DNA of 64,000 nucleotides from Myoxocephalus aenaeus (lineage: Eukaryota; Chordata; Actinopteri; Perciformes; Cottidae), in assembly GCA_038501785.1 (NCBI GenBank), contig JBAMJR010000246.1, forward strand, positions 1,876,001 to 1,940,000, in the 5' to 3' direction. A program made the position numbers and the translations under genes. The notes under the pieces are model-generated. The model ran no database searches. It saw only the letters and a program-made list of their open reading frames with translations, and was not told where the DNA came from. How positions within the stretch are numbered: the first letter of the stretch is position 1; each line of letters opens with the position of its first letter. Shown here piece by piece: positions 1 through 18,687 of the stretch.

Positions 1-1663
<1,663 letters not shown>

Positions 1664-1735
<72 letters not shown>

Positions 1736-1744
1736 ATCTCTCTC
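1664..1744. repeat. (CT)n microsatellite
   Basis: About 80 bp of TCTC with single-base interruptions near 1,720 and 1,736. It is a polypyrimidine tract with mirror symmetry. Confidence 0.95.
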
Positions 1745-3543
1745 CCTGAACTCTTCTCCCTCGGTGTACACACACATTGAATTTCACTCATTTTCATCCT
1801 CAACTTGCACCATCCCTCCTACCTATCCTCTTCTCCTCCATGGCTCTTTTTCCTCTCGACTTCCATCTGTTATTTATTTCAGAGTTTGACATGTGAAATA
1901 TCCACCACCTGCAGGAGAAAATGGTACCAATCAACCATATGTAAAATATAGCATACATTTTGTGAAAAAGGTTGTACGAATACTCTTTACAGAAAATCTT
2001 TACAAAAGAAGACACGTTTTGAAACATGACACAGGTACTGTGGGAAATATTACAAGGTTACATGGTTTTTATTCGTTATTGTACGACAGGGTTGCACAAC
2101 GGAATTTAGATTGTAGTCCGAATTTGCTAGATTGGAAACACAACAAACAACAGCAAAAAAAAAATATGGGATTAGACATCATCAACATTAATAGAAAGTC
2201 TTTAAGTGTCTCAACATATAATTGTATATCATGTATCCCCATGACAAATACTTTGAGAATGTTGTATGATCGCTTTGAGGCACATAACATATGTAATGAA
2301 AATAGCAATGTTTATGGTGGTCTTCATTTTTAGAAAGTCTCTGAAAATGTATTTTCTCAATCAGCATCCTACTGAGTAACATAAACATACAGTTAGGATT
2401 ATTTCAGATTTTTATATTTGTCAAATGTGATCAAACCAAACACGCACACGGTCCAGAGGAAGCAGTTTGGCAGTGGTAAACTTGATAATTAATAACTAAG
2501 GATGATTTCCCCCTAAACTTAGTGTTTTGCTTATTTTGTTATGTTATGGAGAAATACTTAAGATTCTGAGATTAATTTATTGAGGTCAACAATGCCAAAT
2601 AATTCCCAAAATATACTATCTATTTTGTTCCCTCAAGATGTGTATCTCCTGTAATATCATTTATTGTTCCTACCAGATCTTGGTCTCACAATAACTCCAT
2701 GTTCCACTGTGGACATTTTTCTGTTTGGAACTAGTTCAAGTCATGTTTTTGCAGAAAATGTTATTTCTAAAGTATCACATTGAATATGTCATTGATGTGA
2801 TTATAAAGTATTTTGGGGGAAAAGAGAGAACGCTGATAGAAACATTGGTCAAAGAGGATAAAGCAGCAACAATTGGTTTCTGCGAACTAAAACAGACACA
2901 ACTGTGCATCAGTGACCTAAGAAAACACCAAAACTCACTTTTCCCATGCTGATTAAGATGTTTTTTTTTTTTATTTTGAGGGATTTCAGTTCAGAAGAAA
3001 ATGTAAAAGTCATAGGTTAAGCGTCAATAAAAAAGAGACGGATTCATTAATGAATTTTATGTTTCAATTATAAGAAATATAAAGAGCAGGGATGAATAGA
3101 AGTAATTTTCTCCTTGTATATTCTGAAACAATGGGTGTCATCCAAGAAGCAGACCATAACACTAAAAGTTGTAATCAAACTTTAGACACACAGCAGACAG
3201 TATCCTTCAGTGTGATGAGCAACAGCTTCAACTACATCACTGTGTGTGAATGCTTTATGCATACAAATAGATGTCTGTCATAAGTAATAACAGGTCAGAG
3301 TTATACAGTCTGACATGCCTCTATGTCTACGTGTACACGCAGATGTGGATATTTACATGCTTTTGCATGCACATGACCTCTCGCATCATTTAGTTGCTGG
3401 TGACTCTCCAAATAGGGTTGCCCTAGTGACAGCCTATAATACAGTGTGTAATAATGGGAGATTTGCTTTCATGAGCTAAGCTCCGGGAATGTTTGGACCT
3501 CCCATTTAGACTCAACGGGAACTTGGCACAGACTCTGCACAGG

Positions 3544-3546
<3 letters not shown>
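1745..3546. other. gene-free AT-rich stretch
   Basis: AT-rich DNA with short A or T runs (2,155-2,164; 2,960-2,971). Short frames occur but have no domain content or splice context. Nothing recognisable. Confidence 0.4.

Positions 3547-3592
<46 letters not shown>
3547..3592. repeat. (AG)n microsatellite
   Basis: About 46 bp of pure AG repeat. A second AG tract lies 92 bp downstream; the two are separated by unique sequence, so they are probably independent expansions. Confidence 0.95.
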
Positions 3593-3595
<3 letters not shown>

Positions 3596-3684
3596 CCTGC
3601 GAACAACATTCAACATCTGTGTCAATGGCTGTTGCACAAATTTTCACCAATAAAAAAGAGAGAAAGGAGAGAGTCGAACAGTGC

Positions 3685-3723
<39 letters not shown>

Positions 3724-3724
3724 G
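3685..3724. repeat. (GA)n microsatellite
   Basis: About 40 bp of GA repeat with one AA interruption near 3,711. Confidence 0.93.
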
Positions 3725-4255
3725 GCTAAGGAGTAAAGCGGGGATCCAACATCTGTCAGTGTCTGTTATGCTTTCGACTAAATTGAGTGAGAAACAGAAA
3801 GAAAAAGAGCTTAAAATAGCCGAGAGAGAAAGTTGGTGGCTAGCCAAGCCTGGATGAAGCAATCGACTTCCAGCTGTTGGACTGTTTGTGTATCAGAGAG
3901 AGGACAGGAGGAGAGGCAGGGAGGACGGGAAGGTAAGCAGCTACTGTAGGTGGGGAAGTGATGAAGGGAGCAGAAGGTTAAAGTAATAAGCGGTAAAAAA
4001 GCAGGAGGTAGTTAGCGGTTCCACAGGTTGGAGTTATGCATATAACTATTGCTGACTGACTATGTTTATCTATGTGCACCCACTCCTTCCTCTTTCTCGT
4101 TACCTTGAACTTAAAACATTAATTCCACTCCAACTCCATCTTACATTACATCTTACATTTTAATTACATTCTCATCTCATATGTTCAACACATTTTAAGT
4201 TAATTAGGTTAATCCATGTCCAAAACTTCCCCTTTACCTCGTGACATGTGCAAAG
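3725..4255. other. gene-free stretch
   Basis: Unique-looking sequence with a TTACATTACATCTTACATTTTAATTACATT-type run of related short words near 4,141-4,170. No gene signal seen. Confidence 0.35.
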
Positions 4256-4416
4256 GTTGCAAAGGGCAGGAGCCCATCCCAGAATGCATTTGGCAATGAG
4301 TGGGCTACATCCTGGACAGGTCAGCAGTCTATCACAGGGCTAACAACACAGAGAGGCTGATGGATTTGAACCCAGGAGCATCTCACTGTGAGGCAGCGCT
4401 GCTAGCTGCTGCATTG
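4256..4416. repeat. decayed interspersed repeat (fish LINE/SINE-like fragment)
   Basis: The words GGAGCCCATCCCAGAATGC, CATCCTGGACAGGTC, CAGTCTATCACAGGGCTAAC, GATTTGAACCCAGGAGC and CTGTGAGGCAGCGCTGCTA appear in the same order as in a dispersed repeat common in fish genomes. Compared with that repeat as I recall it, the middle (the stretch about gram-scale words such as 'titles' of species-specific spacing) is missing here, so this is probably an internally deleted copy. The GATTTGAACCC word resembles a tRNA B box, but no cloverleaf surrounds it. The family name cannot be fixed without a repeat library. Confidence 0.5.
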
Positions 4417-6446
4417 TAATATAGGACATAATGCAAGCATTGTTTGGAATTTTTAGTTATGCATGAACTTTTGTTCATGACAATGAGAATATGTTGAACA
4501 TGTTTTTATTGAGGACGGTTTGTCCTTGAGCAAACAGATTAATCTGTTGGTTCTCAGATTGAGTCTGTTTTTGTGTGGTGACAGACAAATTAATATTTAC
4601 AAAACAAACCATTACTTATTTTTCATCTTTTTATTTGCCACTTCAAAAATCAAATAAAAAGTCCTATTCCCTCCAAAGCAGATTTCTCTTTCTCAAAAGC
4701 ACCATTCAAGCCAACGTGTGTTTTTTTTTTTATATTTCTAAGTGTACTTTATAGATAAGTGGCCATTTTAGGGGGAACACGTTGCTTATGCTGAAATTAA
4801 CTGTGCTTTTGAAATTTGCCAAATTGACAGGCTTGAATGGGGAACTGAACCGGTAGTGCACTCTTAATATGATTGCATGTGTCAGAAAAAAAACCAAGTT
4901 TTTTTGCATGAAGAGGCAATCCATTTGAGATGTTTCGTTTTTACAGTCAAAGGGCTCAAATTAAGCCGTTTACAAGCTGACTAGACTTGATGGAAAAATA
5001 TAGAGTAATCGTTGCAAGCAACCATCTTTCTTTAAAAGCAGAAAAAGTGGTCATACATCAAATAAGACACTCTCTTTTTGTAGGTTTCTATTTGCATCAT
5101 AATTGTAACCAAGACAATCCAACAAATCAATACAAACATCATAATGTCTGCTGCTTGACTCAAACTATTGTTGTCTCCAACTCCTGAAGTTGCTCCGACT
5201 TATTTTCAACACTCAGCCATGTCCTTGTTTTTTTCTGGTCTCACTCTGAACGATTTTCTCTCCTTTGAGTGCCGTGCATCGACAATACCAGTAAAGATTG
5301 CTTCCTGGCTGTTACTCATGCATAGAAAATGATGTCACTATGTTGTGGATTGCACCCAATGCATAGAAAGTAGATGTGACTCTCGTTATTTTTTGTGGAC
5401 ATGTTTTAGATTCTGTCAATACTGATAATGACGACAGTCTCTTGTAGTCAGAGAAAAGGTGTGTTTGTTCCTTTTGTTTGGATTTGCTCCGAGTTTCTGG
5501 GAGACTAATATTTGTCCTTGTTTGGGTGTTTTCACTCACACTTAAAGAAGCATAAAAATGCGAGATTGAAGGTGATGTTTTTTTCTTCTTTTTCAAACCT
5601 GTTCTAATGCAAGGAACAAAATGGTATGTTTGAACACCTTTCAAAATAAGCAAGGCAAATAGATGGCTATTGGGCTGTGAAGTTGTTGAGTGGCCAGTGT
5701 GTGTACTGTTAAGTTGGATGAAAGTGTGTGTAACCGGTGTATGTTGTTGAAAAGGATCGTGTGCTCTGAACCTACTAAGAGAAAAGGGAAAGGTTTGGAA
5801 AGATTGTTTGAATTATCAATGTGGTTGAAGGGTCACATTGTATGCACAATTTATTACCTTTCAGACATTTAGCACAAGCCTTCACACTGCTGTACTTAAG
5901 TGTGGACCCAATGATTTATTTCTTACTCTTTTGTCCTTTTGTACTTGTACTACTTTCTCCCATTATATAAATGCATCTTCACATCTCCATTTTGTATGTT
6001 TGTCTCTGCTTTATTAGAATTTATCTCCCCATTAAGATGCAGAGAGGCACTAATGGTAAATGGGCTGATCAGCTTAATGCATGGCTAACCTCTCACAATT
6101 AGCAAGATCAAGGGACGCAGCGCTCTTTAAATGGAGAGAATGATTTTAGTTCATTGCGTTAGCAATGTGAACAATTTAATGTGGTCTTTTATGCAGTTAC
6201 TTCTTCTGCACATATATCCACTGTATGTTTCTTCACTCCTTCTTTTCACACACAAAGAGTTGTGTCAGCATATGCTTTTCAGATACACACTCACACTATT
6301 GCACTCTCTCCTGTCTTCGGTGCAGGCTATTAACCTGTCTCTTTTCTGCAGAATCTCTATAATTTGGCTGTCAGTTATTAAAATTCTACCTGCTGGCACG
6401 TGGCGTGCCCCAGCAATCATTCTGGACCCCAAAAGTACTCAATCCT

Positions 6447-6449
<3 letters not shown>
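4417..6449. other. gene-free stretch with one candidate conserved non-coding block
   Basis: AT-rich DNA. The block 5,995-6,130 stands out: it has CATTAAGATGC, CTAATGG, CTGATCAGCTTAATGCATGG and CACAATTAGC words, resembling homeodomain-binding content of vertebrate conserved non-coding elements. This is a composition-based impression only. Confidence 0.3.

Positions 6450-6535
<86 letters not shown>
6450..6535. repeat. (CA)n microsatellite
   Basis: About 86 bp of uninterrupted CA on the plus strand. Confidence 0.96.
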
Positions 6536-12894
<6,359 letters not shown>

Positions 12895-13087
12895 TTTCAG
12901 AATCAGAATCGGAATCAGAACCATTTGTTGCCAAGTAAGTTTACACATACGAGGAATTTGTCCTGGCGGGAGGTGCAAAAAAAACAAAAAAAAAACGTTT
13001 TATGATAAACATGAAACACAGTGCAATAAAAGGGGAGCATGGATATTTACAAATGGGTGTATTGAATATTTACAGTTTTGCACATGA
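12895..13087 (-). mobile_element. non-LTR retrotransposon (LINE) 3' end fragment
   Basis: Read on the minus strand, the fragment ends in a short (GATTCT)n-type tail, seen here as AATCAGAATCGGAATCAGAA at 12,901. Next to it is the word CACATACGAGGAATTTGTCC, a fish LINE 3'-end signature that I recognise from general knowledge. An A-rich stretch (12,978-12,996) and a TATTTACA-rich part follow. It is a 5'-truncated copy of about 190 bp with no coding sequence. The exact LINE clade is not assignable by eye. Confidence 0.6.
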
Positions 13088-13607
13088 ATGAAAAAAGCCA
13101 TGGAGTTCCGATTCCACGATTCAATATAGCAACAGGTAAACAAAGGGCAGCCTCCACTTTAATGGAAGTGGAGATATTAGAATGTGTAAGATATTATGTA
13201 AGAAATATATGGACCGTGCACATTTATCTTTAAAAAAGAGCCTGAGTCAGTTATTATTTACAAATGATAAAGTGGTGGAATCTGACTGTATATACATGAT
13301 AGCTTCACTGAAATGCTGTTAAAACACATTCACTATATGCAGCCTTTACAATTCACCCTCAAACTACAGCTGCCGCACAATGCTCACTCAGAAATATTAA
13401 GATACAATCTAGGAGTCATGATCCATCACTGTAAGGTAAGCTGACATCAACTATGTGCACACTGCTATGAGTCACTGCCTTATATATTTATATAAAAAAA
13501 ATCTCACTCGCAAAAAGGAATGACATGTCGAGGTTTTACTTTGAGTCGAGGTTGACTCCACTCTGTATTATTTTAATCTGAGGGGAAACACATTTAGTAA
13601 CTTTCCT
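13088..13607. other. gene-free AT-rich stretch
   Basis: Sequence between the LINE fragment and the GC-rich inverted-repeat element. No gene signal seen. Confidence 0.35.
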
Positions 13608-13615
13608 GAATGACA
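13608..13615. repeat. left 8-bp target-site duplication (GAATGACA)
   Basis: Exact match to 16,235-16,242 just outside the other end of the GC-rich element. Confidence 0.55.
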
Positions 13616-14047
13616 CAGTAGGAGCAAGCTCAAATCGCGGCACCGGCAGATGCCGCGCCGGTACCGGCAGATGCCGCGCCGGTACCGGCACAAGCCGCAC
13701 CTGCTGTGGCTCTCTGGACATGCCGCGGCATTTCGGGACCTGCCGGGAGCTGCGAGCCGCACCTGCTGTGGCTCTCTGGACATGCCGCGGCATTTCGGGA
13801 CCTGCCGGGAGCCGCGAGCCGCACCTGCTGTGGCTCTCTGGACATGCCGCGGCATTTCGGGACCTGCCGGGAGCCGCGAGCCGCACCTGCTGTGGCTCTC
13901 TGGACATGCCGCGGCATTTCGGGACCTGCCGGGAGCCGCGAGCTGCCGTGCCAGAAGCTGCCACTACTTTAGAGGCAGCATTTCCGATGGCACGTCACAG
14001 GTGGCGGGGCACTTACGAGTTGCCACTCATGTGCCACTAGTTTTTGA
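13616..14047 (+). repeat. left inverted arm of the GC-rich element
   Basis: In order: a terminal CAAGCTCAAATCGCGGCACC block, two 21-bp units (CGGCAGATGCCGCGCCGGTAC type, 13,645-13,688), four 62-bp units, then GAGCTGCCGTGCCAGAAGC and later TGCCACTAGTTTTT near 14,031. The same order appears inverted in the right arm, where the last two words are closer together. The left arm has therefore gained, or the right arm lost, about 70 bp there. Confidence 0.7.
13694..13941 (+). repeat. minisatellite: four tandem 62-bp units
   Basis: Units lie at 13,694-13,755, 13,756-13,817, 13,818-13,879 and 13,880-13,941. They are identical except that the first has GCTGCGA where the others have GCCGCGA at the end. 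Each unit contains the perfect 12-bp palindrome ATGCCGCGGCAT. Near-identity implies recent expansion or homogenisation. Because 62 is not a multiple of three and the unit has few stop-like words, frames stay open through the array on both strands; these are not genes. Confidence 0.95.
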
Positions 14048-14130
14048 GGCAGCTGCCTGTGTTTGAGAGAGTGTTGCGGCAACTTGCTTAAGGTCCTGGA
14101 AGGTATATATAATATGTGACAACACTTTAA

Positions 14131-14222
14131 GGCAGGGATAGCCAACACGGTGCCTGCGGGCCTGCAGGGACCACGTGAGTCACCCGCAAGGTAAAGTAAA
14201 AGTAAAAACAAAAAATCAAATT
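14131..14222. mobile_element. possible hAT-type terminal fragment
   Basis: GGCAGGGATAGCCAACACGG followed by TGCCTGCGGGCCTGCAGGGA resembles the CAGGG...GCCAAC start of a fish hAT repeat family as I recall it. A possible partner end lies near 15,480-15,540 (AAGTAGCTCTTCAAG). No duplication flanking the pair could be verified. Confidence 0.3.
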
Positions 14223-14297
14223 TTTTATCAAAAACGCTTCCATTAAAGATTTGAAAATGACAATATTTAATATAACAAGGACCGTTACAGGAAAACA

Positions 14298-15121
14298 TTC
14301 CTGCCTATGGCAATACGACTTTACAACAAGTCACCGCTTGCTAGATCCTCTGTGGATTAATTCATCACTATACATACTTTGCACTTTGCATGTTGCACTA
14401 CCTATTGTTTACATTTAATTTGCGTAATTAACGAATACACTCTGTGGCTGTAAATATATTTCATTCCAGTTAGTTGTATTCTATTCTTTTGTGTATGTAA
14501 GAGCCACAAGTATGTTTTTTGTTTAATTAATATTTCAAGAGTGTTTATAATTTAATATTTTAGAATTAGGCTCGCAGTTTAGGAACTACATATAAAATAT
14601 ACTGAAAGATGTTAATATTAACAATGGACGCTCGAGCCAAGGGATATAATGACGTCATGATGGCAGCAGGTGTAAGCAAGAGTTGCATTAGGCATGAGAG
14701 CACACAGTTCTTTTACCGTATGACCGCATGTCCGTATGACCGTATGATCGTTTATTAGTTTGTGTGTATAATGTTAGTGTTTTTTGCTGCACAAAATAAA
14801 ACGAAGAAAAAGAAAAGAACGGTCTGCTGTCATTCGCATGAGAAGACTCAATGTGTCGCAGCTCTTTAGCGCCTTAACAAAAACACGCTGACGGAACGCC
14901 GCTACAGTGTATATTTATATATATGTATATATACACGTCTATATTTTACTTTTATTTTGTTTTATTTGTATATATCTTTCATCCCTGTTGCTTCCTTATA
15001 TGTTCATCTTTTATCTTGTGTGTTTATTTGTATCTTAAAGTTGTACGGCGCTACTATGACAAGAAATTTCCCCTTGGGAATTAATAAAGTATATATCCAT
15101 CCATCCATACATCCATCTATT
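14298..15121 (+). mobile_element. LINE 3' end (C-terminal ORF2 remnant, 3' UTR, tail), interrupted
   Basis: Bases 14,298-14,360 read as 20 codons plus TAA (peptide FLPMAIRLYNKSPLARSSVD), resembling the extreme C-terminus of fish LINE ORF2 proteins. After AT-rich 3' UTR-like sequence the element ends with TGACAAGAAATTTCCCCTTG, AATAAA at 15,083-15,088 and an (ATCC)n-like tail at 15,096-15,121. Such a '...AATTTCCCC..AATAAAGTATNN-(4-mer)n' end is typical of fish LINEs. A different sequence block at about 14,610-14,906 appears to interrupt the 3' UTR. Clade not assigned. Confidence 0.55.
14610..14906 (+). mobile_element. possible solo LTR
   Basis: This block of about 297 bp runs from TGTTAAT to GCTACA (TG...CA ends). 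It carries a perfect CRE word TGACGTCA (14,650-14,657), short direct repeats of CCGTATGAC type (14,717-14,746) and an AATAAA at 14,795-14,800. These are LTR-like promoter and polyadenylation features. No flanking 4-6 bp duplication was found and no internal retroelement sequence adjoins it, so the call is tentative. Confidence 0.3.
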
Positions 15122-15946
15122 TGCAGGTCAAGACAAAGAGCCTGCGGAGCTTCATAAATGACGTTTCTGACTTTGCATATCGAGGCTCTGGAAATATTCT
15201 TCCAAAAGCCTGAAAAACACTGCAGTGACAAAGCCTGCACACTTTGTGGTTGTCATTAAAACTAAATATTAGTTATTTTTTGAACGGATATAACTTTATT
15301 TTCATTTTTCTAACAAAGTGAGAACACTTTTTTTTTACTACCATCATTGTCGTGGAAATTATTGTTAATAATTATTGTGAGGAATAATTAACATTGATAT
15401 GTGATCAGACAGTCACTTCACATATATTATTATTAATAAAAGGTGATCTGTGCAACTTTGTTGTTCAGGAAGTTTGTATCAAACAAGTAGCCCTTCGTAT
15501 TATTTTGTACCCTTGAAGTAGCTCTTCAAGTGTAAAATATTGTACATGGATTTATATAAATGTAAAAATATATGTAAGCAAATTGTTCTGTTACTATGAC
15601 ATTAATCCATTTAATTTAGGGTTAAGAAACCCACATTACTCTATGAAAGATCAAACTTAAAACAGAAGAAAATAACAAAGACAACGATTATACGCACGTT
15701 ATTATGGGGCAGTGGTTCTGAACTGCTTAAGCTAATATTAAATAAATTAAAAAGTCGGGAATGAAGCGAACTATCACAAATAGTCCGGCGTGTAAACTCA
15801 CGCAAGTAAAGCGTGTTGTGAACGCAGTATTGAGGAGTGTGAGTACGGCACTATGCTGCATTAAAAATTCCCTTCAAAATAAAAGACCCGTGACTCACTG
15901 AAAACGGGTCTGACACAAGTGCTCTACAAGGTGCGTGCGCCACGAT
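15122..15946. other. AT-rich interior of the composite element
   Basis: No frame of note. It contains an AATAATTATTGTGAGGAATA-like region near 15,370 and a possible hAT end near 15,480-15,540. It reads as transposable-element interior or captured flank. Confidence 0.35.
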
Positions 15947-16234
15947 TTAAAAACTAGTGGCAACTGCTCCGGCACGGCAGCTCGCGGCTCCCGGCAGGCC
16001 CCGAAATGCCGCGGCATGTCCAGAGAGCCACAGCAGGTGCGGCTCGCGGCTCCCGGCAGGTCCCGAACTGCCGCGGCATGTCCAGAGAGCCACGGCATGT
16101 CCCGAACTGCTGCGGCATGTCCAGAGATGCCACAGCAGGCGCAGCATGTGCCGGTACCCGCCGCGGCATGTCCAGAGATGCCACAGCAGGTAAGCGGCAG
16201 GTGCCGGTGCCGCGATTTGAGCTTGCCCTCTCTC
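15947..16234 (-). repeat. right inverted arm of the GC-rich element
   Basis: Read on the minus strand it repeats the left-arm order: terminal CAAGCTCAAATCGCGGCACC, degenerate units, about two full copies of the 62-bp unit (15,980-16,100) and the GAGCTGCCGTGCC word. A subrepeat TGTCCAGAGATGCCACAGCA occurs twice (16,119-16,138 and 16,169-16,188) and is absent from the left arm. The arms have therefore evolved separately in copy number and sequence. Confidence 0.7.
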
Positions 16235-16242
16235 GAATGACA
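16235..16242. repeat. right 8-bp target-site duplication (GAATGACA)
   Basis: Exact match to 13,608-13,615. Confidence 0.55.
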
Positions 16243-16811
16243 AACTAATATGTGATCAGGATTTATATTCTGAAGACTATCTGCTGATTAATGCGCTGCA
16301 ACACGCGTTTGACTGTTGCATGATGAAAATCTAAAATTGACATATAGTCCCAACTATCCAAAACAAATGTTGGGGTTATGGTAAGACATTTGTATGGTTA
16401 CATGACACCACGAAGTGTAGAAAGAAAGTGAAAGAAGAGGGGAAGATGGCTTTAAGGGCAGAAAGTGGTTCAAAGATGAATTTTTGTTATCACTTGAGTA
16501 GCACTTCCTTCTCTCTCACTCCACTCATTTTTAGTTGGAGAAGTGGTTGTGGGAGAACATGTGAGGTTCAGATGTTGAACCCTCACTGCAGATGTGATCA
16601 CTTAGAGGCCAAGAAACGCTAATCTGCCTTGCTGTGCACATACACATGAGAGTGAGGACACACATTTACACAAGCACAAATATTTCCATACAGAAACGTG
16701 CATGGAGAGGACATGAATTCATGAAAAAAAACTCTGCTGCATTTTATTTACTTAACAGCCACTGACCTCTTACTACTTACCAACTGAAATACACGCGCAC
16801 CACACGCACAT

Positions 16812-16812
<1 letters not shown>
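16243..16812. other. gene-free stretch
   Basis: Unique-looking non-coding sequence between the composite element and a CA array. Nothing recognised. Confidence 0.35.
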
Positions 16813-16897
<85 letters not shown>

Positions 16898-16904
16898 ACA
16901 CACA
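16813..16904. repeat. (CA)n microsatellite
   Basis: About 92 bp of CA with one TA interruption near 16,892. Confidence 0.95.
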
Positions 16905-17877
16905 ACAAGCTTAATGGTTTTCAAAATTTCCTCTGTTCGCTACTTACATGCCTCATAGACCATTATTGTAGAAACAAGCTGCGTTCGAGAGACCTCGACT
17001 GGCCTTGTCCAAGGACTTGATGCTAATGAAATGAGCGGGGCACGGCAGCATTGAACCACTTGCATTAAGGCCATTATGGAGAAATAAAATATAGGAACAA
17101 ACAGGCACAATAATCCAATTTCCACTTATCATCTCTGAACTGTTGTCACTGTAACAAGCAATGGTTTGACGGTTTGAATATATAGACAGATACAAATGTT
17201 TAGGAAAAGGCTTATGAGCAGACATTATTCAACTGCACACGACCACATATTTAAAATCTTACAATGTGCAAACCTCTTCCTTTACTCTATGTTAGTTTTA
17301 AGGGATAAGCAGAATTTATTAAGAAAAGGAAGAAGCGATTATAATTAAGGCTGCAACAATTATTTTCATTATCAAATTAATGTTTTTTTTAATTTAATTT
17401 ATAACTAAATTAATCAGCTTGTCTAAAAAAAATTCAGAAAAATTCAGACTAATGTTTTTCGCAAGCTGTCATAGCCTGAGGTGATGTCTTCAGATGACTT
17501 GATTTATCAGACCAAGAGTAAATATTTACTTTATAATGAAATGAAACAGAGAATATCATTATATTGGAGAAGGTGGTGCCAGAGAATGTTTTCCATAAAA
17601 AAAAAATAGCCAAAACAATGATACTATTATCAAAAGTGTTGACAATTAATTTGCAGTCAATCATGTCTTAAATGGAATGGATCCACTTTTTCTGTTAATG
17701 CACTCTAACATCGTGCGGATATCTTTTAGGATCCTATTGTATCATTATTACAATAGAAAAGTCGATGTCCAGAGACACGTGGGGGTTTCTGGCCGTTCAG
17801 TTTTTTTAGCCTGATTGTTGGTTATTGCTGGTTTCTAGTAAAGCTGCACTGAAGATTCAATGCTTTAGTGGACACAA

Positions 17878-17879
<2 letters not shown>
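16905..17879. other. gene-free AT-rich stretch
   Basis: AT-rich. The part 16,985-17,095 (GATGCTAATGAAATGAGCGG, GCATTAAGGCCATTATGG) has CNE-like content. No gene signal seen. Confidence 0.3.

Positions 17880-17939
<60 letters not shown>
17880..17939. repeat. (CT)n microsatellite
   Basis: About 60 bp of pure CT. Confidence 0.96.
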
Positions 17940-17941
<2 letters not shown>

Positions 17942-18041
17942 AGGGTGAATGGTTGGAGCTATAGAGCAGCTTTGAAATATTCAGTAGAGAACAACACATT
18001 AGCATCAAGGAGAAAACACTGATACTCATGCATTCATGTTA

Positions 18042-18065
18042 TGTGTGTGTGTGCGTGTGCGTGTG

Positions 18066-18126
<61 letters not shown>
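18042..18126. repeat. (GT)n microsatellite
   Basis: About 85 bp; the first 25 bp are interrupted by GCGT and GCAT, the rest is pure. Confidence 0.95.
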
Positions 18127-18130
<4 letters not shown>

Positions 18131-18547
18131 TGGGCCTGTTGCTCATTATTCTTCCTCGTGTCCTCCCGGCCAATGCCTATTGATCGGGTCATGTTAAGTA
18201 TGGAGAGGGCACCTTATGGTGACAGCTTGACTGGCGCTGCAGTGCCTTGATCTTCTCTGAAGGGAGACGGGGAGATGAAGGCAGGGATACGTTGTGGTGT
18301 GAAGCTGCATGTGAACGAGGAGGAAGACGTTTTGGGTTTAGAGGTGCAAAGAGTTGCTTCTACATGAGGAGGTTATAAGGAGCAGAATCCTTTGAACCCA
18401 CACATGTACTGTTGTCCTGTGTAGATGTAGTAGTAGTGTGTAGCATGCCGTGAACTTACATTTACGTTGAGATCGGTCGACCAATGACAGTTCTCTCTAC
18501 AGTCAGAGCTCGCGCAAGAAGGTGGAACATGAGGGAGATACCATTTC

Positions 18548-18687
18548 CAAAACTTGTAAGGGGGTAATAACTATTTTCCCGGACGTAGCAAAATCCCGGA
18601 CGTTTTTGGAATCCCTGCCGGACGCTTTTTTTAGGTCTCGAAAAGAGGACATGTCCGGGAAAAAGAGGACGTCTGGTCACCCTAGAT
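18548..18687 (-). mobile_element. older interspersed repeat fragment (hAT-like end)
   Basis: On the minus strand the fragment begins AGGGTGACCAGACGTCCTC, followed by words containing CCCGGACATGTCCTC. This is a repeat end widespread in vertebrates that I associate with hAT-type elements. Several CCGGAC words (18,578-18,660) repeat the pattern. The younger hAT copy at 18,688 inserted right at its edge. Confidence 0.45.
18680..18687. repeat. left 8-bp target-site duplication (CCCTAGAT)
   Basis: Exact match to 20,187-20,194, directly outside the hAT end. Confidence 0.8.

Larger units (their letters stand above)
13616..16234. mobile_element. GC-rich inverted-repeat element, 2.6 kb, with 8-bp flanking duplications (hAT-like, non-autonomous)
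   Basis: The outer ends are inverted copies. The left reads CAAGCTCAAATCGCGGCACC from 13,624, and the right arm holds its reverse complement ending near 16,226. The 8-mer GAATGACA lies immediately outside both proposed ends (13,608-13,615 and 16,235-16,242), the duplication size typical of hAT transposons. The outermost 8-9 bases of the ends match poorly (CAGTAGGAG against GAGAGAGGG), which lowers certainty about superfamily and exact boundaries. The arms are long (about 430 and 290 bp) and both carry GC-rich repeat units in opposite orientation. No transposase is encoded. The interior holds AT-rich sequence of LINE, possible LTR and hAT origin, so this is a nested composite. CpG density in the arms is far above the surroundings. 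Confidence 0.6.

Noticed and set aside
4370..4400. tRNA-like B box (GATTTGAACCCAGG)
   Set aside because: No matching A box, acceptor stem or anticodon arm around it; it belongs to a dispersed repeat fragment.
13694..13941. CRISPR-like regular repeat array
   Set aside because: Units are directly adjacent with no unique spacers, in a vertebrate context.
13536..14066. Six overlapping frames of 88-142 codons across the 62-bp array
   Set aside because: A stop-poor GC-rich repeat whose length is not a multiple of three opens several frames on both strands at once, which indicates composition, not coding.
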